Origin: Hygrocybe punicea
Lineage: Eukaryota > Basidiomycota > Agaricomycetes > Agaricales > Hygrophoraceae
Reading direction: 5' to 3'
DNA: 64,000 bases
Assembly: GCA_963556145.1 (NCBI GenBank)
Contig: OY744462.1
Coordinates: forward strand, 3,162,001-3,226,000
Part shown: piece after piece, positions 53,941-64,000 of the stretch
Layout: each line of letters starts with the position of its first letter
Position numbering within the stretch: position 1 is the stretch's first letter
Notes under the pieces: model-generated
The model's database searches: none
What the model saw: only the letters and a program-made list of their open reading frames with translations
Told to the model about the DNA's origin: nothing
Translations under genes and position numbers: made by a program

Positions 53941-54715
53941 TGGCCTCTTAGGTTTCCATTACTCTCCCCTTCCTATACCCCTAAACAATCCTTGCCCATT
54001 TATTGCCTTGAAGGCCTCCTGTTGTTCTAGCACCATGGACTGGTGATTCTCTGTTGTACTAACTTGTAGGACTCGAGTCGAAGGACTTATGTTGTAGTTG
54101 CATGATGTTTCCATTAACTACTACTGTATTGGACTGTCAGACCCCCTTTTCCGTGACCATTGCCACCATCCCCATGATCCATACTAAGCAAACTATTCAT
54201 GAGTATTGTCCAACCTCGCAATTCTGTCGAAAAGTGTCTGCTTAGGATAGGAATTGAGAAATCGGAACAATGAACCGCTACAACTGGACTTAGATGTTGT
54301 CAACATCAAAAGAAAGTTGCATAGAGTGTAAATAAACCGTTTAACAGTTGCTGAGAGCTGTCTTGGAGCCAGCAGTGCTGTTGCGCGATCAGGTGCAGGC
54401 AAAAAAATTCGATTTTCAAGGAGGGAATATTGGGACCCAAAAAGTTGGTTGCACCAAGATATTGACTGCGGAATGCAAGATTTGAAAGTGCTAGTCGATC
54501 AGTTGGGAACTGGCTGAGATACGGCAGTTGCATTCTAGGGCTCTGAATTGAAGTGGCTGTGGCGTGACTGCAAGGTCACATGAAAAACACAGTAATAGTG
54601 CTGAAATTTCAAGTCAGTAAATAGTTGGACCAAAACTAAGTCTCTACTCAGCAGAAATTAGACTAATATGTGAAAGATTAGGTTCAGGTTTGAACCAGTT
54701 TCACAAGATTCCCTC

Positions 54716-56862
54716 TGTTAGAGGCATGCAAGTGACTCCGGACGGAATGGAGTTAGTCAGAGAACTGGAGGTGCAAACTCCTGAAGTAGTTTAGCTACTT
54801 CCTTAAGTCATACTGAGTAGGCACGAAGCAGATGGAGCAGAGTTAGTCTGGAGATTCGGACTAAAGACAGAGACTAATAGTGAGCTCAAGGCAAAGCCTT
54901 AAGTTTGAGGATGAGGGGTATTCAAGTTGATTTTCAGAACGGAGTTACAGGACATTGTAGTTCTAACTTATATACTTGGTAAACTAATTGTTATGTCCTT
55001 AGTAATGTAGGACTCCAGAAGGGGAACCGGAGTTCGCAGAAGGATACAAGGAATAAAAGGTTGCTATGTATGGTGACAAGTAAACAATGGATAGGAGTCT
55101 GGAGAAACAGAGATGAAGAAGAATAGTGTTATGGATCGCTTCTGCAGCGGGCTCCAGCAACAATCAACTTAACAAGGAGGGGGTTTCCAGACAAGAGAAC
55201 AGCAGTTTCATTGTTGCTTATAACTAAGACAACACTGCTACAAGTGGGGGGTTCATGGTCTAAAGTCATTGTGAGCCGTGGGGGTTACCCAAGACAAGGG
55301 GGTCTGCCCCAAGAACCAAACTAAATGTAAAGAAGAGAAAAGAAGAAAAAGTCCGAACCAACAACAAGAACAGTAGATATAGTGACTGGTCTTGAGGGGA
55401 GGTAAAATAGAAGTCCAACCATGAAGCTACAGCAAGTCCAACTACACCATGTGTTCACCATGAGGCGGACATGAGATGTCCTCATGTCAATGTTCTCATG
55501 GTCTGACTGGAGGCCTGGGTGTCATTGAGGGATAGAGGAGGTCCGGATGACTCAGATGATTTGTCATCAGATCATGTGATATGCAGAATTGCCAATTTGG
55601 GTCTACACTTGCTGTAATGGGCAAGTGCGTTGCACGGTCAGGTTGATGAGAGGTATCATCCAGTGTAGGATTGGTGAAGGGAGTGTCTTGAGGTAGCGTG
55701 GATATAGCAACAAGGTCAGTATGAAAGAAAACAAAGGAATGTGTTAGGAGAACGCCAACTAGGATGGTGGGATGGTTGAGATCAGACATATGAACAACAT
55801 AAGCTGTACTGGATGACAATGTCTGTGTTGATGACATATCGAGGGGTGATGTCTTGACTTGTGTGTGGAACAATGAGGTCCACTTGATGTCGGTATTCTT
55901 CCAAGAAAGGATATTGTTGTAAACGAATGTGGGAGTAATCAAGGTTACAGATGGAAAAGGATAAATGAATGTGGGTCCAAGTTTCGAGTCATGGCATGAG
56001 TGACAAGCTGTGGTAATAAGACGTCAGGTACTGCATTAAAGTGATGACGTGTAAACAATACACAATAGGGGTTGGTTCATTGTTTGAGAAGTTGTATGGT
56101 CTGTGGTTTAAGTCCAAAAGAATGTGCTTCAGTGATGATCAGATTGGAAGGACCAGTGAAATGTCTTGTGATCAAGGATTGTTCAGGGCATGCATGTAGG
56201 TGAGGAATGTCGTTGGATGATCAGGGAGGACAATGGTAGGCATGGAATATGAAAGTGGAAACCAAATATCCAGGTATGGCAATTGTCAATTATGTGTTGA
56301 TATATTGTCGAGGTGGAAGTTGGAGGTATCAATGGCGGGAGGATGTCGGTGCCAAAGATAGATCATGACAAGGTAGAAACTGATAAGGAAAGTGATGGCA
56401 ATGACGCTGATAATAATCACAGTGATTAGCTGTGTTGGGAGTACAGCCATTGTGTATCGGTTTGTTGTGGGATGAAGTAAACAATATGTCAAGACAGGGG
56501 AAAAGACAATGGCGATGATGTCCATCAGCAAGGAGACTATTCGGGTACAGCAAGGTCACATGGGGATGTGTCCATGGTTGGTCTGGATTGTTCTAGAAGA
56601 AAGGGTAATGAGAAAACAAGAACAAGAATCAACAACGATGTCCAAAAGAAGATAAAGGCAAAAGGAAATGAAAAAGGAAGGTGTGGAATTGTCATGGTGG
56701 GCATCGGAGTTGGAAATGGAGTGTCGGAGTTGAAAAACGTAACAAATGGAGTATAACAAGGAAAGGAACAATAATGTACATGAGAGGATAAGATAAGATA
56801 AAGGGGCGGAAAAATCTGGAGTGGAGTTCATCAGAATCCATCGGAGTTGCATGGATATGACA
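54716..56862 (-). mobile_element. LTR (reverse), split by a nested LTR
   Basis: 54,716-55,121 and 56,750-56,862 together match the reverse of the solo LTR at 38,577-39,119. It starts TGTTAGAG and ends GGATATGACA. No convincing flanking duplication is seen, so it may be one LTR of a deleted element. It lies 243 bp from the myosin stop codon. Confidence 0.8.
55127..56744 (-). mobile_element. Nested long LTR, 1,618 bp
   Basis: It starts TGTTATGG and ends CGTAACA, with a 5 bp duplication bearing one mismatch (aatag/aatgg). It interrupts the outer LTR. The minus strand holds a single-pass hydrophobic frame (56,531-56,286, LITVIIISVIAITFLISFYL) and a 148-codon frame (55,942-55,496). Neither is recognised. 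Confidence 0.75.
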
Positions 56863-57105
56863 GTATCTCCCCCTTAGCAACGAGACACCTCTGGAACAAA
56901 GGGAGAACCGAAGCGGAGTTTGAAATGGGAGTCAGAATCCGAATTCAGAGAATTGGGAATCCAAATTGGGAATTCAAATTCAAATTGGGAATCCAAATTC
57001 GGAGACATAGTGAATGTACGGATTTGTAATTACAGCTGAGGCTAGCAAACACAATACTAGATGACGGAAATCCACGACATTGATGCATAATGATGCACGG
57101 ACAAA
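56863..57105. other. Myosin 3' flank with AATTGGGAATCC repeats
   Basis: 56,930-57,005 holds short repeats of AATTGGGAATCCAAATT and GAATTC, partly palindromic. The rest is probably the 3' untranslated region of the myosin gene. Confidence 0.5.
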
Positions 57106-60100
57106 CTATGCTACCAAAGCAGCTAATCTTCGAAGATGTGACACATTAAGGTATGCGGGGACATAAGTCTCCAATCCTGACACCTCACGGGGAAGGGGCA
57201 GCTCATACGGGCCGACTTCTTCTGTTTCAGGGGAGAGAAGTAGATGATCATTGCGGTCATTAGCTTGTACTCGTGAGGCCACGACGCGAAGGATTTCGGG
57301 CGATATTGGGTTCTAGAAGTTAATATCAGAGAGACTCCTGTAATGAAGAGTTTGAATACCTCGTAATCCGCGACATAATAATTAGTGCACATGCGTTGGA
57401 TTTGCATTGGACTCAGCATCCAGCAAACGTCGTAGATGATTTCTATGTCGGCAGGGGTAGCCTGGAGCGGGGGAATGAGACTGGCGGGTCTGTCGAACAT
57501 TTACAATCACGCACTTTCTTCAGCTGAAGTAACTTAGTAGCTTGCATCAAATGTTCCAACTGAAGTGTTCCTTCTGGCATGTCGTGAGACTTGCACCACT
57601 CCTCTATCCGAGTAATGTTGTATTGTATTTGCATGGCTGCGTTGTCGGGTTGTTTCGGTTCCACAATCACCGAAGAAAGTACAAACACGCACCGCGTTTC
57701 CATGACGAGAAATTCCGTCTCATGAGGAGGTCATTGAAGCTCGCAACGCCAATCAGTTTGAGGAGCTCCGTTACGACCTGTTGTACCACAGATTCTTCCA
57801 TATAATAACTCTTCAAACTCTTCCACACCTTGTTCATTAAATTCAAGATATCGTCCATGCTATACGCAGGTTGGCTGTTTGTGTTAAGGAGACGGTTGAA
57901 TAAGCGGCCTCCACCGTCAGATGTCGTGAAGCCGGGGAGGGACTGGCTTTCGATCAGAGCAGGAATCACCATTTTCGACAACTTCTTCTTGGTCTCAAGC
58001 ATCCACGTGTGATAGATGTTGTACTCCAAACTATCAAGGTCGTGCTTGACCACAGAGACTAGGCGCTCATAGTCGTTCCAATCAAATGCCCGGACCGCAT
58101 TTTCTTCACCCGGTCCAATACCCTGGAGCATGTCGCTTTCGGCCACACAGATAAAGGAAAGCATTTCGTGAACATTCGAGAGCCAGAATATTCCGTGGAC
58201 AACGGAATCTTCGCCAGCGAATGACTGCACCAAGAGTGTTAGTTGGAGTTGCACATATATATAATCGGATTGCAGACCATAACGTGAGCTTGAATGGTTT
58301 GCATTACATTTGCGAGGAACCTCTCGCTCTCCGGAATCAGACCATATTTCCACATCTCGTTCGTTACCAAACTGATGAGATTTGCGGGGAATAGAATTTC
58401 TTTAACGGCGGAAGGGGTTGTTAGACTTGGGCCGGGAATCTTCAGTCCTCGAATGAGGCCGTCGAGAACGTCCTCGTCCAGACGCTTGATATTTTGCATC
58501 AATACGATCTTTTCCTCTGCAGGATCGTCGAGGTCGCGGATACTCGGCAAGCCATTGGAAGAACGAAATCGAAGGAAATTATCTTCACCATTGAAAGCAA
58601 CCGATACCGCGCGGGGATTCGAAATCTGGTGCTTCTTGGCATTGATCAGGTTCTCATCCGTTGAAGCGCGATGGTCTCCCGCCACAATGTTATACACTCC
58701 AGCAGAACTGTGTCTCCGTTGGTGGCGCTGAGCATTGGAAACATGGGTTACGCCATTAGGGGACCCAGGCTCTGCGATCCGCAGTGTCGGCGCAAACGTC
58801 GGCGAAATGGGCGGGTCCATCCGACTGCCTCGAGTGAGCGTATTCAGAGCATTTGAGCGATTCAACTGTTCACGAAGATTGTTGACTTCACTTTTGAGTG
58901 TGGATATGACAGAACTGTCTTCCGTGTTTCGGATGGGTGCATGGTCGATTGTCTTCTGTTGCATTTCTAGCCGGGCACTTTGTTGGATCAACTCGTCTTT
59001 CAATTTTCGAATGATATCCTCCTTTTCAGCGGCTTTCGCGACAGCTTCCTCCAATCGCCTTTCTACATCGGCTTTTTCTTGTAGAAGAGCATCTCGGTAA
59101 GATATTTCAGTTTCAGCAGTTTTCAGGGAAGCTTGGAACTGCCTCGCACGGGCATCGGACTCCTCGTGTCGATTAACCCATTGCTGCAACTGATGCTCGA
59201 GCTCCGAAAGACTCGCTTGGAGAGACTTCTTTTCTTCCGTCCGTTTTTGGAGGGTCTGAGTAAGTTCGACAACTTTGTTCTCCAATCTGTACGATATCTC
59301 TTTAAATTTGGAGACAGATCGTGCCTCCGCCCTCAATGCTTTGAGATCCTTGTGGGCCAAGCGACGTCGGATGCAAGACTGCAGGTAAATGACGTGGCGG
59401 ACATCCAATCGGAAGCAACGACGTAAGAACCTGAATGCAATGCAATGAGGATACGTGTTGAACAAAAAAATTGGCCGATACATACACCCCACGGAATAAG
59501 CTTTGTAACAGTGTGGCCGCATAAGAATCCCTCTTCGTTTTGAATGAACGTCGGGCTTGGACACCGCGCACGCCTAACCAAAGAATACGGAGAATGGAGA
59601 ATCAAGAATGACTAGAACTTACGACTTTGAAGAATGACAATCGCATAACTGATGTCAACAAACTTCTTTCTTTGAATGAATCCTCGGATACCAGTTTGCA
59701 GACGTCTAGCAGAAACTTCACGTCGTATCCGCCTCACTAGTTTCTTCGCCATGATTCCACGCCACCATGTCTGAATTTGTATGGCCGCCCGTCGTAATTC
59801 TTGATAGTGCTTCACTGCCATACGTCTGCGCATATTTTTCTGCACAACGGTGACCATCGCATTGAGTCGGTCGGATCGGAGAGACTCCAGTGCGGCCAAC
59901 ATGCCTGCTCGGAAGAAGATCTTGGTCAGGCCACTCTGATATTTGTCTGGATCATTGATCGTCTTCTGAAGAACGAGTGAGCAAAGTGGTTTGAGTTCCA
60001 TTGTCTGAATCATGGGGGACCATTCAGATGATGGCACCAGCATATAGAACCTGTTGTATAATCAACCTGCAAGTTTGTCGTGCGTGGTAGTTCACGCACC

Positions 60101-62736
60101 GCTCCGCAAACTCGTCATATGTCCAACGGGTAGGATAACCAGCACAACTTATTCGAATGGTTTCAAGGACACCACATGCCCGCAATTGACCCAACACTTG
60201 CTGTGGGGCGAATTCCCAAGGCCTCTTCTGTTCATTCGGCTTTATGCATCGAATATAATGCACATTCGTGACGCTCAGGGTTTCCATCAATGTAATTAAT
60301 GATGCCTTGAATATTGAACCCTGGGTTGGTTTTTTGCCCGCTGCGCCCACACGTTTGAGACCAGTAGAAGAAGGGCCAGAACTTGACGCTACGAAGGATT
60401 GGCGGCCAGGGTCTGGAATAATGGAGGCACGGCGTGAACTACCACTGCCCGAATCAGAAAGGGAGGGAGAGCCAGGGTAAGGACTATCGGGAGCTTTCGT
60501 AGAAAGAAGGGCAGCATCAAGAACTTCTTTAAGAAAGGTATTTTTGGTGGAGGCAAGGAGTGACATCTGTTCGTCAGGGACTGTATCTCGATTTTTCTCT
60601 AGAAAACCCTCGACCTCGTACGTCACATCTAGCGCGTAATGGGAAATGGTAAAACCCGAATTACCGAAGCGGGGCTTCTTGTAAATGGCCTTGTATTCTG
60701 GCTTCGAAAGTTGTGTGTTGAGTTTCTGCAAGAAAGACACATCGCTGCCACCAGGTAGACGAGATTCTTCATCCAGAAGGGCAAGCACTCCAAGTCTTCC
60801 TTCAATGACATCGATGCAAGGTTGATTGTCTGAAAAATCGATGAATGTCCAGTTGATTTCCTCTTTAACATACTCCTCCTGCTCCAATTTAAAAACATGC
60901 GAATTGAACTGTAACGACGGTACATAAGAAACCGTGCGAAAAATGATATACAAGCTATATCTCACCTCTTGTTGTAATTTTTCGTTCGCATAATTGATGC
61001 TGAACTGCTCAAATGAATTCTGAAACAAAACTAATTTAGCAAGAATGACTTGAGCATTGCTCTAAACTGACTTTTTGGAAGTGCTCGAAGCCATAGATAT
61101 CCAGCACGCCGATAAACATCTCTGCCCGTTCAACAGCGTCCCCGCTTTCCCCTGCCAAGCTCTCGTTCACGATTGCCACCAGCCACTCAAACATACAAGC
61201 ATACACAAATTTCGCGACGCTGTCTCTTACCACGGTCGCCTGGGCCGCATTGAGGGAAGTGATAATCCTCTCTGATCGTGTCATGATCTGCTTTTTTACA
61301 GTCCATTTCTTGAATTCCGTAAGATTAACTCCTAGAAACCGCGTGGCCAACAGCAGAGATGGATCTTTATCGTCCAAATTGGCGTCAGAACGCGTCTGCG
61401 TAATCTTGACGTTCCCAAGGTGAAGCAATGCGGACAGGAGACGAAAAACGGCCCATTGTTTCTCAACACTGATGCCTACCGTGGAAAGAGCCTGTTGCGT
61501 TGCACGAAATTCTTCCCCGTCATCTACTCCTAAGATAGGTGTAGAGGATACTCCACCTTGTTTCAGATAATTAAATTTGTTGATATCAGCGTCGAGCCCA
61601 AGGTCCTTGCGCTCTTTCAGGGGAGCACCGGCGCAGAGTTGATAAAATATATGGTAGTTGCGCTCAGTGAGAGGTTGGAAAATAATACGGGAACGTTCCA
61701 GTAAATACGTGCGTATTCGGGCGCCAACGATTTCTTGTTTTCCATCGAAGAGAATCTGAAAAGGCGGTTCATGTATGATGTTTCAAGATGGAGGGTGAAT
61801 CACAAGCCTGAATATATTTTCCAAAACGAGATGAGTTGTCGTTGCGTGTAGTCTTTGCATTACCAAATGCCTCGAGAATAGGATTTGTTGCAAGAATTTG
61901 ACGCTCGATCTGGCTGGACTCGTCAAGGGAAAATTTAGTCTTCGTCCTGGCAGCAGAATCCGGAGGATTGACAGATGCAAGATATCGCATGATAAATTTG
62001 GCCTGCGATGTAAAATTACCGACGGTGAAGGAAACGAAAGAGAAAGAATTTTACTGATTCAGTTTTTCCAGCTCCACTGATTCAATGTTAACAAAGGATC
62101 GCCAAAGAAGATCAACAGATCCACCTTTCTCCAGAAACGATAATGGTTTGACCCATGCCTTCTTGTCTCATGGCCGTATACGCGTCTTCCGCTATTGCAA
62201 ACAAATGAGGCTCCAGATCACCCCTCCGCCGCCCACTATATGCCTGAATAATTTCGGGACCATAAAGAGTGACGCGTTGGAAGGGATTCACGGCTATGAG
62301 AACGATACCGCTGTATGTATAGATGCTGTGTTGGGCATATCGATTTCGAATTGTATGTAGTACTGTGATAAGGAATATGAATTTGGTTGCTTAAACAAAA
62401 CTCGAACCACTAACCAGAAGGTTCGTTGAGGTGAGAAAGAGTTGCCAAATCATCGGCAGTTTCCAATAATGGGGGATTTCGCAATGGAGGTAATCCCTCC
62501 ACACCAGCCTTGATATCTGTCCCTGTCGTATTAATGGTGATTTCCTGCTAACTATTTAACATGAACCCGGAAGTTCCTCTGAGGTTCGGACTGACCTTGC
62601 CTCGTTCGTCTACAAAATCTAGCTTGATGGCATCCGCTGCACCTTTGCTCACAGAGACAACCTCTGCGGGAATCCATGCTTGATCTTTGTCTTCAAACCA
62701 CACCCGGGTGCCTTTGTTGTAGATGTTTTCGGCCAT
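57106..62736 (-). CDS. MYO2: Class V myosin heavy chain
   Basis: Actin motor for cargo transport and polarised growth. I read 15 exons: 62,736-62,596, 62,544-62,415, 62,362-62,125, 62,076-62,055, 62,002-61,808, 61,755-61,072, 61,019-60,966, 60,908-60,100, 60,050-59,623, 59,573-59,486, 59,430-58,278, 58,224-57,693, 57,636-57,515, 57,461-57,360 and 57,312-57,106. They total 4,905 nt (1,634 residues), the usual size. Order: SH3-like N-terminus ([15 protein letters not shown]), P-loop GESGAGKT near residue 170, switch [14 protein letters not shown], switch [11 protein letters not shown], actin-binding loop region, converter, six IQ motifs, coiled coil (about 59,330-58,860), and a DIL cargo domain ending LAALVA. 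All introns are GT-AG except 61,807-61,756, which is GC-AG. No frame damage is seen. The symbol follows the yeast homologue. Confidence 0.95.
62055..62076 (-). other. 22 nt micro-exon encoding the myosin P-loop
   Basis: TGGAGCTGGAAAAACTGAATCA lies between two GT-AG introns of 48 and 52 bp (62,077-62,124 and 62,003-62,054). With its neighbours it gives [13 protein letters not shown], the invariant P-loop. Skipping it would shift the frame. Confidence 0.93.
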
Positions 62737-62775
62737 CGCCCAATGGCACTCGTGGTTTTCAATTACAATGACTTC

Positions 62776-63019
62776 TGTTGGGAATAGCGGCGGAATAGTC
62801 GCGGAAAGGATTAGTAATTCGTATCACGTGACCCCGGAACTCAAACACACCTGTCCGATAAATAATGCTGAAGCGCAGCAGTTATTCTACTTACCACAAG
62901 AAACTTCTGGTAGGTTTAGCTAGTAGTATAAAAGCCCTCTCAGAGAGAGGTAAATACAATATAATTCCACATAAATTACTTAGCAGTCAACAACCACTGC
63001 ACTACCATATATTCCAATA
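62776..63019 (-). mobile_element. Copia-type LTR upstream of myosin
   Basis: 244 bp, ends TGTTGGGAATA (plus-strand left end) and TATTCCAATA. It is about 85-90% like the LTR at 63,086-63,328 but inverted. It reads in the same direction as the myosin gene and ends 39 bp before the start codon, so it occupies the promoter position. Confidence 0.85.
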
Positions 63020-63085
63020 GGTTATGAACCCTGAACAGCTGTAACAGAAACATGATCATGCACCTCCGAACATCACACTACCACC

Positions 63086-63328
63086 TATTGGAATATATAG
63101 TTTGCAGTGGTTGTTGACCGCTAAGATATTTTGTGTGGAATGAATTATATTTGCCTCTCTCTGAGAGGGTTTTTATACTACTAGCTAAATCTACTAGAAG
63201 TTTCCTGTGGTGAGTAGAATACATGCTGCACTTCAGCATTATTCATCGGACGGGTGTGTTTGAGTTTCAGGGTCACGTGATACAGATTACTAATCCTTTC
63301 CGCGACTATTCGGCCACTATTCCCAACA
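63086..63328 (+). mobile_element. 5' LTR of a copia retrotransposon
   Basis: It begins TATTGGAATATATAG (a likely mutated TGTTGGAATA) and ends CTATTCCCAACA. The gag start codon follows 23 bp later. The 66 bp between the two inverted LTRs (63,020-63,085) contain no obvious duplication. Confidence 0.85.
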
Positions 63329-63351
63329 CCACCTCATATACTAAGCCGACT

Positions 63352-64000
63352 ATGACAGACGAAGTCACGCACACATTGGGATCATACCGGATTGAGTTAT
63401 TGAAGGGAAACAATTGGATGCTGTGGAAGAGACAGATGTTAGCTGTGCTTTGGAATCTTGGGTTAGAGACATACATCGATGTAGAATCAAAAGCCCCTGC
63501 CCCAGTGGACGCTTCCCATCCAACACCAGCAGAATCCGAGGTGATGAAGAAATGGCGCAGCAGAGATGCCAAGATGAGGACATGGATCAAGCTTGCAATT
63601 GGCGATGCGGAAATGATACGTATCATTGGCGCACACATAGTGAGTGAGATGTGGAAGCAGCTAACCTTGGTAAATGAATCCAGGGGGAAGCTCGGAACAT
63701 TAGCAACATGACATGCATTGCACCAGTCGATTGCCAAAGAAGGATTCAACCTAATCAAGCACATATCGAAGCTCTGGAAACTGCAGGAGGAGCTCCATTT
63801 GATGGGAAGCTTCATTTCTGATGAAAATTTCACGATGATACTTGTATCCTCCTTACCAGAAAGTTGGGACTTGTATACATCAGCGTACTTAGGCTCAAAG
63901 AAGGACAGAATGTCACTGACGTTACACGAACTAGTCATGATCCTATTAGAGGAAGACTGCAGGCACCATGAGCACAGTAGATATCCTAACAATGTCGCTA
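63352..64000 (+). pseudogene. Ty1/copia gag, 5' part, runs off window
   Basis: Starts MTDEVTHTLGSYRIELLKGN, then NWMLWKRQMLAVLWNLGLE, WIKLAIGDAEMIRIIG and SEMWKQLTLVNE. After an in-frame TGA at 63,709 it continues in the same frame: LHQSIAKEGFNLIKHISKLW, QEELHLMGSFISDENFTMIL, SSLPESWDLYTSAYLG, LTLHELVMILLEED. This is the gag (UBN2-like) domain of fungal copia elements, which packages the RNA. The stop probably replaces an Arg codon (CGA to TGA). The zinc knuckle and pol are expected beyond the window. Confidence 0.88.

Larger units (their letters stand above)
48902..54595. mobile_element. Tc1/mariner element M2 with accessory gene
   Basis: 5,694 bp, TA duplication at 48,900-48,901 and 54,596-54,597. 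TIRs begin TTACTGTGTTTTTCA and extend about 380 bp (48,902-49,280 and 54,215-54,595), far longer than those of M1. It carries a dead DDE transposase (+) and the accessory gene (-), head to head with a gap of about 80 bp. 49,285-50,850 holds no gene I recognise. Confidence 0.92.

Noticed and set aside
58294..59426. Plus-strand open frames opposite the myosin coiled coil and neck
   Set aside because: They are antisense shadows of confirmed myosin exons and lack their own splice logic or motifs.

Overview
This window looks like a transposon-saturated nuclear region of a filamentous fungus, most likely a mushroom-forming basidiomycete (Agaricomycetes). The reasons are the many 47-57 bp GT-AG introns, a fungal-type class V myosin, Tc1/mariner elements that carry a second multi-exon gene of a type I recall only from Agaricomycete genomes, and fungal Helitrons. 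I cannot name the species from sequence alone.

Only one host gene is clearly intact: a 15-exon class V myosin on the minus strand (57,106-62,736). Its exons sum to 4,905 nt, exactly 1,635 codons including stop. Nearly everything else is mobile DNA, much of it nested. Left part (1-13.3 kb): a RecQ-like helicase pseudogene split by a hAT-type element that itself holds a solo LTR; Helitron 3' remnants cut by a MITE and by a 1.67 kb LTR; an unrecognised multi-intron gene (about 5.9-8.4 kb); and a 300 bp tandem duplication.

Centre (13.3-45.8 kb): at least five Helitron copies or pieces. Copy A (+, ends at 23,495) carries a Rep/HUH domain, a PIF1-like helicase and a USP-like cysteine peptidase. 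It is broken by a 1.4 kb foldback element (with a 128 bp MITE inside), by a 2.1 kb TIR element, and by many stop codons of C-to-T type. Its 3' end sits inside copy C (-). Copies B (+) and C (-) are head to head and look like the two halves of one Rep-helicase protein split at one point. Copy D carries the peptidase and is interrupted by a Tc1/mariner element and a hAT-type element. Fragments E and F carry N-terminal sequence with 19-residue repeats. Small repeats with a hairpin end lie at the junctions. A satellite with a period near 150 bp holds a tRNA-like gene.

Right part (45.8-64 kb): a fourth hAT-type element with a perfect 8 bp target duplication; a 5.7 kb Tc1/mariner element with TIRs of about 380 bp, a dead transposase and a divergently oriented second gene; an LTR split by another LTR; the myosin gene; an inverted pair of copia LTRs, one ending 39 bp from the myosin start codon; and the gag start of a copia retrotransposon that runs off the window.

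Almost all proteins here belong to selfish elements. The most interesting unit is the two-gene Tc1/mariner element, seen twice with the same accessory protein family but different gene orientation. The target-site duplications allow much of the insertion order to be read directly.
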